From Streptomyces sp. TLI_235 (lineage in GTDB: Bacteria > Actinomycetota > Actinomycetes > Streptomycetales > Streptomycetaceae), in assembly GCA_002300355.1 (NCBI GenBank), contig NSGV01000001.1, positions 3,906,001 to 3,970,000 of the forward strand: a DNA stretch of 64,000 nucleotides. Direction: 5' to 3'. Position numbers and translations under genes: made by a program. Position 1 is the first letter of the stretch. Every line of letters starts with the position of its first letter. Below are positions 37,355 to 46,819 of this stretch, piece by piece. The notes beneath the pieces are model-generated. The model saw only the letters and a list, made by a program, of their open reading frames with translations. It was not told the origin of the DNA and made no database searches.

Positions 37355-38278
37355 GTGGCTGGCAATCGATACGACAACGGGCAGGGCGCGGATCCCCGGC
37401 AGGGATGGTCCGCGCCCGCCGGCCCGGCGCCGCGGCAGCAGCCCGGCGGCGGGCCCACTGGGGAGCCCGAGTACTTCACCGCGCCCATCCCGGGACACTC
37501 CGGCGGCTACGGCGACGGGTACGGGGACGACCGGCAGGGGCACACCCGCGCCTTCCCGGTCGGCCAGGACCCGTACGGGCCCGACGGCCCCGGCGCCGGC
37601 CAGTACGGCCAGGGCGGTTACGAGCAGGGCGGGTACGAGCAGGGCGGCTACCGCCACCAGGGCGAGGCCTACGGCGGCACGGACAACGTCGCCGTCTACC
37701 GCGCCGGCGGCCAGGTGGCGCCCCGGGTCTCCGGCCCGCGCCCGACCTGGAAGGAACTGCTGGTCGGCATCTACCGCGAGCCCGCCCGCACCTTCGACCG
37801 GATGCGGGACCACCAGGCCTGGCTGCCCGCCCTCACCGTCTCGCTGGTCTACGGCGTGCTCGCCGTGCTCGGCATGGGCGCCACCCACGACGACATCGTC
37901 AACTCCACCTTCTCGGTCGCGGCCTGGGCGCTGATCGCCGCCGCGATCGGCTTCGCGGTGGCCGGCGCCATGCTCGGCGCGGTCACCTATGCGCTCGCCC
38001 GCCAGCTGGGCGGCGACGGCCCGTGGCAGTCCACCGTCGGCCTGGCCGTGCTGATCGGCTGGACGAGCGACACCCCGCGGCTGCTGCTCGCGCTGTTCCT
38101 GCCCTCGAACAACCTGGTCGTCCAGGTCGTCGGCTGGATCACCTGGCTGATCTGCGCCGTGCTGCTCACCACCATGGTCCGCCGGGTGCACGACCTGCCC
38201 TGGGGCAAGGCCGCCGGCGCGGCCGCCCTGCAGCTGCTCGCCCTGCTCGTCCTCATCAAGCTGCCGACGCTGAGCTGA
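37355..38278 (+). CDS. Yip1 family membrane protein
   Basis: GTG 37355 (VAGNRYDNGQGADPRQGW) is chosen. The 307-residue protein has a long hydrophilic N-terminus rich in G, Q, Y and P. It includes a short tandem repeat (YEQGGYEQGGYRHQG, about residues 89-103). Five membrane helices form the Yip1 domain, introduced by WKELLVGIYREPARTFDRMRDHQAWLPAL. Yip1-domain proteins are poorly understood membrane organisers in bacteria. It is transcribed with the same polarity as its neighbours. Confidence 0.82.
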   Translation: MAGNRYDNGQGADPRQGWSAPAGPAPRQQPGGGPTGEPEYFTAPIPGHSGGYGDGYGDDRQGHTRAFPVGQDPYGPDGPGAGQYGQGGYEQGGYEQGGYRHQGEAYGGTDNVAVYRAGGQVAPRVSGPRPTWKELLVGIYREPARTFDRMRDHQAWLPALTVSLVYGVLAVLGMGATHDDIVNSTFSVAAWALIAAAIGFAVAGAMLGAVTYALARQLGGDGPWQSTVGLAVLIGWTSDTPRLLLALFLPSNNLVVQVVGWITWLICAVLLTTMVRRVHDLPWGKAAGAAALQLLALLVLIKLPTLS

Positions 38279-38300
38279 GCCGCCGACGCCGAGCCCCGCA

Positions 38301-38337
38301 CCGACGGCCGGTCTCCCCCGCGGAGGCCGGCCGTCGG
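38301..38337 (+). terminator. terminator after the Yip1 gene
   Basis: CCGACGGCCGG (38301-38311) pairs with CCGGCCGTCGG (38327-38337). Confidence 0.75.
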
Positions 38338-38462
38338 CGTGCGCGGGCGGCCCCGGCGGGGCAGGCCCGCCCCGGGTGCGGCGGGACGGGCGGGGGCGGC
38401 GGGCCGCGGCGATAGGGTGGACAGTCTGTCCGTCTGCCCCACGCAGTGCCCGGAGCACCCTC

Positions 38463-39353
38463 ATGACCCTCCCCACCACCCACGTCAGCTTCCCGTCCGG
38501 CGCGGTGACCGGCAGCTCGCCGGTGCTCGCCGTGCACCCGCTGGACGGCGGCAGGTACGCCGTCGTCACGGAGGCGACCCCCTTCCACCCGCTCGACCAC
38601 ACCTGGCCCGACCAGCCTGCCGACCTCGGCACGCTCACCGTGGGCGGTGTCGCGCACCCGGTGGTGGACTGCCTCACCGGCGCGGTCGGCCCGGACGGCG
38701 GCGAACTGCTGGTCGGCGCGGACATCCCCGTCCGGCGCGGTGACGAGGAGTGGTCCTGGCTGGTGCTGCACATCGTCGAGCAGGAGCCCGCCGACGCCGT
38801 CGGCAGCACCGCCGAGCTCGCCGTGGACGCCGGGCGCCGTGCCCTGCTCTCCGCCTCGCACAGCGGCTGCCACCTGCTCGCCCTCGCCCTGAACGCCGCC
38901 CTCGCCCCCCGCTGGCGCAAGGACCCGGGCCGCAGCGACGCCTTCGGCAACCCCGACTTCGACAGCCTCGCCATGGCCACCTCCGTGATGGACACCGAGG
39001 CGAGCACCGACACCTACCGGCTCGGCAAGTCGCTGCGGAAGAAGGGCTTCACCACCGAGGCCGGCGAGGACTTCCCGGTGCTCGCGGACGCCCTGCCCGC
39101 GCTCACCGAGACCGTCAACGCCCAGCTCGCCGCCTGGGTCGCCGCCGACGCCGCGGTGACGATCGACGTGCCCGGCCCGGAGCTCACCGCCCGCCGCCAG
39201 TGGCACTGCGAACTCCCGGCCGGCCCGGCCCGGATCTTCTGCGGCGGCACCCACCTGCACCACCTCGGGGAACTCGCCGAGCTGCGCACCGAACTGACCC
39301 TCTCCGAGGACGGCAGCGAGCTGGTCGCCGTCACCCGGCCGAAGCGGGCCTGA
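38463..39353 (+). CDS. AlaX-like tRNA-editing (SAD domain) protein
   Basis: ATG 38463 (MTLPTTHVSFPSG) is used. The 296-residue protein carries SASHSGCHLLALALN near residue 136, an HxxxH pair. FCGGTHLHHLGEL near residue 259 is a CxxxH pair. Together these are the four zinc ligands of the second additional domain of alanyl- and threonyl-tRNA synthetases. Free-standing proteins with this domain (AlaX) hydrolyse mischarged tRNA-Ala. The N-terminal part (ATPFHPLDHTWPDQPADLGTLTVGG) matches the AlaX beta-barrel. It is larger than short AlaX forms and the tRNA target is not proven. Confidence 0.82.
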   Translation: MTLPTTHVSFPSGAVTGSSPVLAVHPLDGGRYAVVTEATPFHPLDHTWPDQPADLGTLTVGGVAHPVVDCLTGAVGPDGGELLVGADIPVRRGDEEWSWLVLHIVEQEPADAVGSTAELAVDAGRRALLSASHSGCHLLALALNAALAPRWRKDPGRSDAFGNPDFDSLAMATSVMDTEASTDTYRLGKSLRKKGFTTEAGEDFPVLADALPALTETVNAQLAAWVAADAAVTIDVPGPELTARRQWHCELPAGPARIFCGGTHLHHLGELAELRTELTLSEDGSELVAVTRPKRA

Positions 39354-39521
39354 ACTCGCGGGGGCCCGCGGAGGTTCCCGGCCGGCAACCGTCCGTCGGT
39401 TGCAGATCGATAACACCGCGGGCCTATGTGGCAATTGTTCGAATTGTTCGGGGCGGCCCGGTGATCGCGCTCGGTAGCGTTCGCGTGCATTCAGCACGCT
39501 GTCCCCGAGCCGAGGAACACC

Positions 39522-40046
39522 ATGACGACCCCGCAGCCGCCCCAGGGCCTCCCCACCGACCCGTCCGCGCAGGGCGGCTTCGGTCCCGCCCAGGGCTACG
39601 GCCAGCCGGCCGCCCCCGCCTACGGCCAGCCCGCGCCGGGCTACGGCCAGGCGCCCGGCCAGGTGCCCGACGGCTACGCCCAGGCCGCCCAGCAGGCCGT
39701 GCTCGCCCCGAAGAAGAGCCCGGTCAAGAAGATCCTGATCGGTGTCGGCACCCTGGTGCTCATCATCGCCGTCAAGATCGGCATCAGCTTCGGCATCGGC
39801 TACGCCGCCGCCGACAAGCCGGTGCACGCCAAGCCCGGCGAGTGCGTCAAGGTCAGCGGCAGCGACAACGACCCCAAGGTCGACACCGTCGCCTGCGGCA
39901 GCGCCGACGCCAACTACAAGGTGATCTCGGTCGTCGACAACTCCTTCGACCCGAACGCCTGCAACACCGTCGAAGGCTCCACCGCGGGCCTGGCCCAGCA
40001 GCTGCTCAGCGACAAGTTCGTGCTCTGCCTGGCCGAGACGAAGTAA
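39522..40046 (+). CDS. LppU/SCO3897-type membrane protein
   Basis: The 174-residue protein has a Q/P/G/Y-rich N-terminus with imperfect repeats (YGQPAAPAYGQPAPGYGQAPG). One membrane helix follows (KILIGVGTLVLIIAVKIGISFGIGYAAA, residues 70-97). The extracellular domain has four cysteines (GECVKVSG, TVACGSAD, NACNTVEG, FVLCLAE), consistent with two disulfides. This matches the LppU/SCO3897 family as I recall it. Function unknown. It ends at a very strong hairpin shared with dcd. Confidence 0.8.
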   Translation: MTTPQPPQGLPTDPSAQGGFGPAQGYGQPAAPAYGQPAPGYGQAPGQVPDGYAQAAQQAVLAPKKSPVKKILIGVGTLVLIIAVKIGISFGIGYAAADKPVHAKPGECVKVSGSDNDPKVDTVACGSADANYKVISVVDNSFDPNACNTVEGSTAGLAQQLLSDKFVLCLAETK

Positions 40047-40063
40047 TCCCGCACACGCGGACA

Positions 40064-40104
40064 CGGCTGTGGGCCGCCGATCACCGATCGGCGGCCCACA
40101 GCCG
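40064..40104. terminator. bidirectional terminator between LppU-like gene and dcd
   Basis: CGGCTGTGGGCCGCCGATC pairs perfectly with its complement around ACC, a 19-bp stem between two convergent genes. Confidence 0.9.
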
Positions 40105-40155
40105 TTGCGCTCCCCGGGACGGTTCCCGCGGCCCCTGAGGGCCGCGGGGCCGGTG

Positions 40156-40731
40156 TCAGACCTGGGTGCGGTGGAAGTTCAGGTAGGAGCGGGACGGCGT
40201 CGGGCCGCGCTGGCCCTGGTAGCGCGAGCCGTAGCGCGCCGAGCCGTACGGGTGCTCGGCCGGCGAGGAGAGCCGGAACAGGCAGAGCTGGCCGATCTTC
40301 ATCCCCGGGTACAGCTTGATCGGCAGGGTGGCGACGTTCGACAGCTCCAGCGTGACGTGGCCGCTGAAGCCCGGGTCGATGAAGCCCGCCGTGGAGTGGG
40401 TCAGCAGGCCGAGACGGCCCAGGCTGGACTTGCCCTCCAGACGTGAGGCGACATCCTCCGGCAGCGTGATCACCTCGAAGGTCGAGGCCAGCACGAACTC
40501 GCCCGGGTGCAGGATGAACGCCTCGTCGCCCTCCGGCTCGACCAGCCGGGTCAGGTCCGGCTGCTCCTCGGAGGGGTCGATGTGCGGATAGCGGTGGTTC
40601 TCGAACACCCGGAAGAAGCGGTCCAGCCGGACGTCGATGCTGGAGGGCTGGACCATCGACGGTTCGAACGGGTCGATCACGACCCGGCCCTTGTCGATTT
40701 CGGTCCGGATGTCCTTGTCAGAGAGCAGCAC
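40156..40731 (-). CDS. dcd: dCTP deaminase, probably dUMP-forming
   Basis: The 191-residue enzyme deaminates dCTP for thymidylate synthesis. Core motifs are present: [12 protein letters not shown] (residues 29-40) and [23 protein letters not shown] (102-124). The [11 protein letters not shown] form matches the bifunctional enzyme of Mycobacterium tuberculosis, which also removes pyrophosphate to give dUMP, rather than the HVTAHRIDPG form of E. coli Dcd. That second activity is inferred from the motif. It is followed on the same strand by the terminator shared with the LppU-like gene. Confidence 0.95.
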   Translation of the reverse strand: MLLSDKDIRTEIDKGRVVIDPFEPSMVQPSSIDVRLDRFFRVFENHRYPHIDPSEEQPDLTRLVEPEGDEAFILHPGEFVLASTFEVITLPEDVASRLEGKSSLGRLGLLTHSTAGFIDPGFSGHVTLELSNVATLPIKLYPGMKIGQLCLFRLSSPAEHPYGSARYGSRYQGQRGPTPSRSYLNFHRTQV

Positions 40732-40813
40732 GAGGTCGAGGTTAAAGGCAACGTGGGGCCTCGGACGAATCAGGGACGATCCGTCCGGGCCCCACGACCG
40801 CGCCCGAACACCC

Positions 40814-41035
40814 TCAGGCGAGGAACTCCACGGCCTCCAGCCGCATCGCGCGCGCCAGTTGCGCCCCGGACAGCTCGCTCACGTCCGCCGGCACCGAACT
40901 CCGCAGACGTCCGCACTGCGGACAGCGGATGAGTCTGCCCGGGCCGAGCCGGGCGGCACCGAGATTCTGCATCGGGAACGTGGCGGTGCTGAACAGGTGC
41001 CCTTCGGCACAACGAACGACGGTGCGCTGCTCCAT
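40814..41035 (-). CDS. small zinc-ribbon-like protein
   Basis: ATG 41035 ([15 protein letters not shown]) follows GGAAGGGG. The 73-residue protein has CAEGH and [10 protein letters not shown], spaced like the two halves of a zinc ribbon, and a helical C-terminus. It has no signal peptide. It lies upstream of dcd on the same strand, 82 bp apart. Function unknown; a nucleic-acid or protein-binding adaptor is possible. Confidence 0.7.
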   Translation of the reverse strand: MEQRTVVRCAEGHLFSTATFPMQNLGAARLGPGRLIRCPQCGRLRSSVPADVSELSGAQLARAMRLEAVEFLA

Positions 41036-41338
41036 CGATCCCCTTCCCATACTTCCCCGTGGTCCCCGTCCGCCTCGCGCCCCGGGCGCGGCCCGTCCGG
41101 CCCGTGCGGGATGCCCGTGCGGAGGGCCGCGCCGCGGACGCGAGCGTCACATTAGGGGATGTTCCGGACACCGCGTGCAGCGGCTCGCCGCTCTCCCGCC
41201 GCCGGAACGGCCCACACAGTACGCCCCTCGGGCACCCCCCTGCACCGGGCCGGCGGCGCGTTCACGCCATGCCCCGAAGCGCTTCGCGGATGGGGTACAG
41301 TGGTGCTTGATCGGGCGATCCATGACGGGTCGTCAGAT
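41036..41338. other. intergenic stretch before tRNA-Gly
   Basis: This gap of about 300 bases holds the promoters of the small zinc-ribbon gene and the tRNA. A palindrome GAAGCGCTTC lies at 41276-41285. TACAGT at 41296 could be the -10 of the tRNA promoter, but no good -35 is seen. No ORF is supported. Confidence 0.45.
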
Positions 41339-41412
41339 GCGGGCGTAGTTTAATGGTAGAACATGAGCTTCCCAAGCTTAGAGCGCGAGTTCGATTCTCG
41401 TCGCCCGCTCCA
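41339..41412 (+). tRNA. tRNA-Gly (anticodon CCC)
   Basis: The 74-base gene folds as a full cloverleaf. The acceptor stem is GCGGGCG with CGCCCGC, the anticodon stem TGAGC with GCTTA around the loop TTCCCAA, and the T arm GCGAG-TTCGATT-CTCGT. Discriminator T and an encoded CCA follow. The anticodon CCC reads GGG. A terminator follows at once. Confidence 0.97.
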
Positions 41413-41417
41413 GCAAA

Positions 41418-41444
41418 AAACCCCAGGTCAATGACCTGGGGTTT
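41418..41444 (+). terminator. terminator of tRNA-Gly
   Basis: AAACCCCAGGTCA pairs perfectly with TGACCTGGGGTTT around one A, with a T-containing tail; a classical intrinsic terminator. Confidence 0.92.
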
Positions 41445-41722
41445 CTGCTTTGTCTGGACCTCTTTGTGTTGGCGGGCGGTTTGCCCGCCCATGGCGCGGG
41501 GCTGTCTTCTGCGGGGCCGGTCGGCGGTCGGGCCTCTCGCTGTCGTGATTCGATGAGCCCGCCGCGGTGCGGGAGTTGATCGAACGGTGCGCGATTGCGT
41601 CCGACACGGACCGTGTCGATCGGGTGACGCTGCGTGTGTTACGTTCCGTCCGCACAGAGACGAAGATGACCCCGGCGGCGCTAGCAACACCCCGGGGCCC
41701 GGCAGCAGGAGCACAACTCCCG

Positions 41723-42664
41723 ATGCAGATCCATCGTACTGAACCGGCACGGAACTTCACGGTATTGCCGAATGTCACGTTGCAGGACCGGCGACTGAGC
41801 TACACCGCGCGCGGGCTGCTCGTCGACCTCCTCTCACGGCCGGACGGCTGGCGCGAGGACAGCCGGATCATGGCCGACACCAGCGTGCAGGGCCGAACGG
41901 CCGTCGCCAAGGCGCTCCGCGAGTTGATCGCGGCCGGCTACTACCGGGTGGTCAGAAGTCAGGGCCCTGGCGGCCGGTGGTTCAGCGTGATCCACGTCTA
42001 CGACACTCCGCAGCAGGCCGCACCGACTGCCGACACCCAGGGTCTCGGTGGGCCGCACCGCGGTGGCACTGACGCGCTTTTAAAGAACCAGGAGAAAGAA
42101 CCCTCCCTCCCGGACGCGCCGGTCGAGGCCGAAGCGGACGCGGCGGACGCCGCGGAACCGGTCGAGGAGGGGCGGCCGTCCGATCGGACGGCCGATCGGA
42201 CGTCCGGGCGGACGGACGAGGCCTTGGCGATGCTGTTCCGGGTGATCCGGCCGGAGCCCCGGCTGCGCCTCGGCCAGGCCGAGGCCCTGCAGTTGGCGCC
42301 GCTGGTCGCCAGCTGGCTGGAACGCGGCAGCGGCCAGGCCGACCTCGCCCAGGCCCTGCTGCCGGATCTGCCCGCCACGGTCCACTCGGCGCTGGGGATG
42401 CTGCGCCACCGCCTGCAACGCAAGATGCCTCCGGTGCGGGAGCACCGACAGCCTGCGGTCGCCCGGTACTCGGAGTGCGGCAGATGCCACGACCCGGTGC
42501 CGCGGCCCGGAATCTGCCGTGCCTGTGCGGGTCTCGGCACGCGAACGGTCGCGGTCGGCACCGGTGAGGCGGTCACCCCGAGAGGGGTGGCCAGGGTCCG
42601 CGCCGCCCTGAGGAACGCGAGAGGCGCGGGCCTCGGCCCGGGTGCCGCGGCGGCCGTCGGCTGA
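41723..42664 (+). CDS. replication-initiator-like HTH protein
   Basis: I prefer ATG 41723 (MQIHRTEPARNFTVLPN); starts at 41666 or 41567 would add a poorly coding leader. The 313-residue protein has an N-terminal winged helix (LSYTARGLLVDLLSRPDGWREDSRIMADTSVQGRTAVAKALRELIAAGYYRVV, residues 23-76). A charged linker follows, with repeats of SDRTADRTSGRTD. A C-terminal zinc ribbon (CGRCHDPVPRPGICRACAG) completes it. Proteins of this type are common on Streptomyces chromosomes. The winged helix resembles those of plasmid replication initiators and phage-type regulators. No integrase or plasmid genes are nearby. Confidence 0.75.
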   Translation: MQIHRTEPARNFTVLPNVTLQDRRLSYTARGLLVDLLSRPDGWREDSRIMADTSVQGRTAVAKALRELIAAGYYRVVRSQGPGGRWFSVIHVYDTPQQAAPTADTQGLGGPHRGGTDALLKNQEKEPSLPDAPVEAEADAADAAEPVEEGRPSDRTADRTSGRTDEALAMLFRVIRPEPRLRLGQAEALQLAPLVASWLERGSGQADLAQALLPDLPATVHSALGMLRHRLQRKMPPVREHRQPAVARYSECGRCHDPVPRPGICRACAGLGTRTVAVGTGEAVTPRGVARVRAALRNARGAGLGPGAAAAVG

Positions 42665-42679
42665 CGGTCGTCCCGTGGC

Positions 42680-43846
42680 TCAGGCCGGGGCGTGCACCTG
42701 GACGAGGGCGTGGGTGCCCGCGGTGCGCCAGGTGGGGTTGGTGGTGTCGAGGCGGGTGACGGTGGCGGGGGTCAGGCCGACCGCGACATCGGACTTGAGG
42801 GTGCGCAGAGCGGCGACGGGGGAAGCGAAGTGGTCGGCCACCGCGGCGAAGGGGGTGGTCGGCGGCCAGTGCCGGTCGCCGACCAGGCGGCGGTAGTTGA
42901 GATCGCCCTTGAGGATCGTCACGGCGGCGTCGGCGAGTTCGGTGCGGAGGTCGGCGGGCATGTCCCGGTAGGGGAGCGGCGCGCAGAAGAACGGGTGTGT
43001 GCCGATCCGCAGGGTGTCGTTCTCCATCGCCCGCCAGAGGCGGCCTCCCACGGCCCGGGCGGCGGCCCCGCCGGCCGCGCGGAGGCGGTCGACCGCGGCG
43101 AGGACGTCCGCAGTGGTGGCGTCGGAGACGAAGTACGGCTGCGGCTTCACGTACAGGACGACCCGGGTGGCCGGGTCCGCGGCCAGCAGGTGGTCGATCA
43201 GGACGAGGTCGGGGAGCAGTTCCCGGGCGGCGTTGTCGGCGACGACGCAGACCGTGCGTCCCCGGGCCCGCCGCAGTTCGGCCAGGAGCAGTTCGCTGTC
43301 GTCGGCGACCAGGTCGGAGGCGGCCGTGTCCTCCGTCCCGGCGGCCATCCGGAAGCTCAGGTCGGCGCGGTTGCCCCACAGGGCGGAGGTGAGCAGGGCC
43401 CGGGTCCGTGCCTCCTGCGGCAGTTCGGCGAGGCCGTCGAGGGCGGCGAGTTCGCCGTCCACCGCCTCGCCGGCCAGCTCGGCGTCCTTGAAGGGCGCGA
43501 AGGGGTCGATGCCGTGCCAGGGGCCGGGGCGGAAGTACCCGGTGGCGTCGAGCAGTCGGCGGTGGAACCAGCTCTCCGCCCACAGGAAGGGCGCCTCGCT
43601 CCACGGCCGACCCCAGAGGCGGTCGCCCCAGGCGAGCCACTCGTCGCGGTCGTGGAAGCCGGTACCGGGCGGCGACAACAGGCCGGTGGTGCTCTCCGCG
43701 AGCAGGTCCTCGACGGCCGCCCGCTCGGCCGGTCCGTACGGCCGGGCTGCCAGCACCTGCCGGACGAGTTCGGGGTGCCGCCGGTGGAAGACGCTCCACG
43801 GGAACGACCCGGGGACGTCGATGCGGATCACGGGTGCGGTCGGCAC
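42680..43846 (-). CDS. ARMT1-like damage-control phosphatase (DUF89)
   Basis: The GTG at 43846 (VPTAPVIRIDVPGSF) is a compromise. The frame opens at 43963, but a hairpin likely ending the upstream gene lies at 43929-43955. The 388-residue protein shows the DUF89/ARMT1 pattern: LTSALWGNRADLSFRM with the NR-D metal/phosphate residues near the middle, VVADNAARELLPDLVLIDHLL, and LKGDLNYRRLVGD near residue 315. Characterised members are metal-dependent phosphatases that clear damaged sugar phosphates or nucleotides. The substrate here is unknown. Confidence 0.85.
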   Translation of the reverse strand: MPTAPVIRIDVPGSFPWSVFHRRHPELVRQVLAARPYGPAERAAVEDLLAESTTGLLSPPGTGFHDRDEWLAWGDRLWGRPWSEAPFLWAESWFHRRLLDATGYFRPGPWHGIDPFAPFKDAELAGEAVDGELAALDGLAELPQEARTRALLTSALWGNRADLSFRMAAGTEDTAASDLVADDSELLLAELRRARGRTVCVVADNAARELLPDLVLIDHLLAADPATRVVLYVKPQPYFVSDATTADVLAAVDRLRAAGGAAARAVGGRLWRAMENDTLRIGTHPFFCAPLPYRDMPADLRTELADAAVTILKGDLNYRRLVGDRHWPPTTPFAAVADHFASPVAALRTLKSDVAVGLTPATVTRLDTTNPTWRTAGTHALVQVHAPA

Positions 43847-43928
43847 GTGCGGGTCCGTCCCTCGGTCGTCGGCGGTGCTCGGACGGCCGCCGGAGGGGCC
43901 GGCGGCGCTGCCGCCAGTAGAGCAGACC

Positions 43929-43955
43929 GGCCCGCCCCCGGAACGCGGGCGGGCC
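43929..43955 (-). terminator. hairpin after the beta-helix/PKD gene
   Basis: GGCCCGCC pairs with GGCGGGCC around an 11-base loop, about 50 bases after the stop codon of the minus-strand secreted-protein gene. Confidence 0.6.
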
Positions 43956-44002
43956 TCCGCCACCCGGGGGTGACGGGGGCCCGTTGGTCACGTCGTCGCG
44001 GC

Positions 44003-46819
44003 TCAGCCCTTGACGAAGTACCCGGAGAGGTCGGCGATCACCTGGGTGTTCCCGGCGTGGTTGTACACCCGGAACCGCCCGTTGCCGCCCAGCGGCGCGG
44101 TCACGTGGTTCGGCACCGTCTGCCCCGGCAGGAAGTTGAGGCTGGAGGTGCCGGGCCGCGGGCTGCCGTCCGGCCAGACGGTGAGGAACCCGGCGGCGGT
44201 CGGCTGGGTCGCCGTCACGTTGAGCACCCCGGCGACCGCGTCGGCCGGCACGCCGTTCGCCCCGCCGATCTGGACGGCCGTCTCGCCCGCGGGGCCGAGG
44301 GCACCGCCGTGCTGCCGGGTGTCGGCGAGTCTGGTGGGCGGCACCGGCACGAACACCGCGGTGCCGTCGTCGCCGTAGTACCCCACGACGTCGGCGATCA
44401 CCTGGGTGTCGCCGCGGAAGTTGTACAGGTCGATCTGTCCGTCCCGGCCGATCGGGACGATCGCCTGGTTGGCCACCGTCTGCCCGGCCGTGAAGTTCAG
44501 GCTGGAGACGTTCGGGCGGCTGCCGCCGTGCGGGTAGGCGGCCAGGTAGCCGCCGGTCGTCGACGCGGTCGCGGTCAGGTTCAGCACGACGGCCCTGGCC
44601 GAGGCGGGCACGCCGGCCTGCCCGGTCACCTGGATGCCACGGGCCTCGTCCTGGGTGAACCGGCTGTCGGGCCGGCCGTTCGCCTGCCGGGTGTCCAGCA
44701 GCCGGGCGGGGGCGGTCGGGCTGAACCGGCTGCCCCAGTCCGGCTGGTAGTAGCCGAGCACGTCCACGATCACGTCGGCGTCGCCGGAGTGGTTGTGGAC
44801 GTCCACCTGCTGCCAGCGGCCCACCGGCACGGTGACCAGGTTGGCGACGGTCTGCCCGGCCTTCACGTTCAGGTTCGAGGCGGTGGGCCTGGGCTGGCCC
44901 GAGGGCCAGAGGGTGAGGAAGGTGTCGGCCTCGGCGTTGGTCGCGGTGACGTTCAGGACGACGGCGGTCATCCCGGCAGAGAGCCCGTGGTTGCCCGTCG
45001 GCCCGTAGGAGGACAGGTCCAGCGTCAGCGGGACGTACGGGTTCGGCTTGAACTGCTGGGACCTGGTGTCCAGCAGGCGGTACGGCGTGACCGGGGTGTA
45101 CCGGCCGTCCAGGTAGTGCGCCCGGTGGACCCGGGAGGCGCTCGCCGTCCGGCCCTGCGAGTCCGTCATCGTCACGGTGACGGTGTAGTCGCCGGGCGCG
45201 GCGTAGGTGTGGTTCTCCTTGCCGCTGAGGCTGCCGCCCTTCCAGCTGCCGTCGCCGAAGTCGAAGGTGATCTCCTTGACCGGCCAGGGCGAGGACGTCA
45301 CGGAGAGGGCGGCGTCCGCGCTCACGGTGAGCGGCTGCGCGGCCGAGAAGTCGGTGTTGACCGGCCGCACGTCCGCCGTGGTGAGCTGCGGATCGAGCGG
45401 ACCGGGGGTGCTGACCCTGAATCCGGAGTCGTAGGTGCCGGCCGAGACGCTCGCACCGCCGAGGCCGGTGGCGGTGACCTTCGGCCGGCAGGTGCAGTCG
45501 GCCACGTAGGTGTGGGTCGCCTTCGGCGCGTCCGTGGTCTGCGTGTGGCCGTCACCGAAGTCGAAGGTGTACCGCAGGGTCGTGGGCCACTTGCTGCGGG
45601 CCTCCGCGGTGAAGGTGACCGGGGTGCCGTACGGCGCCCACATGTGGTCGGGCGTCAGCTTGACGCTGTACGGCGTGTCGACGACCTCGGCGGCGCCGCG
45701 GTCGAGGTGGCCGCCAGGGCCGTCGGTGACGTACGGGTGGTCCGCCGGGGTGTGGCCGTCGATGTCGGTGCCGAGCACGCCCGGGGCGTCCGCCAGGGCC
45801 GAGTCGATCGCGGGCGAGCAGACGCCCGGGTCGGCGGCCGTGCAGTCGGTCAGCGCCCCGGACCAGGAGCTCGTCACCTTCGGGTCGGTGAGCAGGTCGT
45901 GGCCGCCCTGGCCGGTGGCCGCGTGCAGCGACTCCGGGGTGGCGTACGCGCTGCCGGCCCAGCTGTACGGCGTGCCGCCGTCCGCGGCCCGGACGAGGTT
46001 GTAGTCGGCGACCGTGTCGGTGGCCGAGTCCGCGGAGACCAGCAGCTCCGCCGCGGTGGCCGGCTCGGCGCACGGCCTGCCGTCGGCCGTGGTCGCCCGG
46101 TGGCCGTCCACGATGTTGTTGAAGACACGGGCCCCGGACGAGCCGTCGAGCAGGGCGATGCCGGGGCCGCAGCCGAGCGTCACCGTGTTGTTGGTGACGG
46201 TCGCTCCGGGCGTGCCGCTGACCGACAGCGGGGTGGCGGTAGCCGCCGAGAGGACGTTGTTGCTGATGACGACGCCCGTCGAGCCGCCGCTCACCCGGAT
46301 CCTGCCCATGATGCGCCCGCGGGTGACGGCGACGCCGTGGTTCCCGCCGCCGATCTCCAGGGAGACCGAGGCGGACGAGGTCCGGACCTGGTCGAGGGTG
46401 ATGTCGGCCGAGTTCTCGACGGTGGCGCTGTCCACCGAGAGGTCGCGGAGCACCAGGTGTTCGGCGCCGCTGACGGCGAGGGCGGGCCCGGGCTTGGTCG
46501 AGGTGCCTGCCAGCCGGCTGGACGCGCCCAGGATGGTGATCGGCGCATCCGCGGTGCCGGAGCGGGTGATCCGGACGTCCTCGAAGAAGCTGTCCTGCTG
46601 GAGCTGGACGGTCGTGCCCGGTCGGGCCGCGTCCACGGCCGGCTGGACGCTGCAGAACGGCCGGGCCCGGGTGCCCGGGCCGGTGTCCGAGCAGGCGGCG
46701 TTGCCCTGCCACACGTAGAGGGTGGTGGTGCCGCCGTCGGCCGCCGCCGCCGGTATCTGCAGGCCGAGCGCGGCGGTGAGCACGGCCGTGGCCGCGCCGA
46801 CGGCGCGCGGAATTCGCAC
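44003..46819 (-). CDS. large secreted beta-helix/PKD protein with three C-terminal repeats
   Basis: The 938-residue precursor has a signal peptide (AAVLTAALGLQIPAAAA, residues 1-27). Then comes a right-handed parallel beta-helix region (about 40-330; GVAVTRGRI, VVISNNVLS, ATVTNNTVTLGCGPG). Two PKD-type domains follow (YTFDFGDGHTQTTDAPKATHTY and ITFDFGDGSWKGGSLSG...YAAPGDYTVTVTM). Three repeats of about 120 residues end it, each with RLLDTR or RLADTR, VVLNVTAT, SNLNV/SSLNF-AGQTVAN, and VIVDVLGYY. Such repeats occur at the end of many actinobacterial exported proteins and probably bind the cell surface. No pectate-lyase catalytic triad is obvious. It is transcribed alone. Confidence 0.85.
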   Translation of the reverse strand: MRIPRAVGAATAVLTAALGLQIPAAAADGGTTTLYVWQGNAACSDTGPGTRARPFCSVQPAVDAARPGTTVQLQQDSFFEDVRITRSGTADAPITILGASSRLAGTSTKPGPALAVSGAEHLVLRDLSVDSATVENSADITLDQVRTSSASVSLEIGGGNHGVAVTRGRIMGRIRVSGGSTGVVISNNVLSAATATPLSVSGTPGATVTNNTVTLGCGPGIALLDGSSGARVFNNIVDGHRATTADGRPCAEPATAAELLVSADSATDTVADYNLVRAADGGTPYSWAGSAYATPESLHAATGQGGHDLLTDPKVTSSWSGALTDCTAADPGVCSPAIDSALADAPGVLGTDIDGHTPADHPYVTDGPGGHLDRGAAEVVDTPYSVKLTPDHMWAPYGTPVTFTAEARSKWPTTLRYTFDFGDGHTQTTDAPKATHTYVADCTCRPKVTATGLGGASVSAGTYDSGFRVSTPGPLDPQLTTADVRPVNTDFSAAQPLTVSADAALSVTSSPWPVKEITFDFGDGSWKGGSLSGKENHTYAAPGDYTVTVTMTDSQGRTASASRVHRAHYLDGRYTPVTPYRLLDTRSQQFKPNPYVPLTLDLSSYGPTGNHGLSAGMTAVVLNVTATNAEADTFLTLWPSGQPRPTASNLNVKAGQTVANLVTVPVGRWQQVDVHNHSGDADVIVDVLGYYQPDWGSRFSPTAPARLLDTRQANGRPDSRFTQDEARGIQVTGQAGVPASARAVVLNLTATASTTGGYLAAYPHGGSRPNVSSLNFTAGQTVANQAIVPIGRDGQIDLYNFRGDTQVIADVVGYYGDDGTAVFVPVPPTRLADTRQHGGALGPAGETAVQIGGANGVPADAVAGVLNVTATQPTAAGFLTVWPDGSPRPGTSSLNFLPGQTVPNHVTAPLGGNGRFRVYNHAGNTQVIADLSGYFVKG

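Noticed and set aside
41276..41285. Short palindrome GAAGCGCTTC before tRNA-Gly as an operator
   Set aside because: It is only ten bases long and such palindromes are frequent; no matching regulator is suggested.
41339..41412. tRNA-Gly as an attachment site of an integrated element
   Set aside because: No repeat of the tRNA 3' end and no integrase, excisionase or transfer gene was seen on either side.
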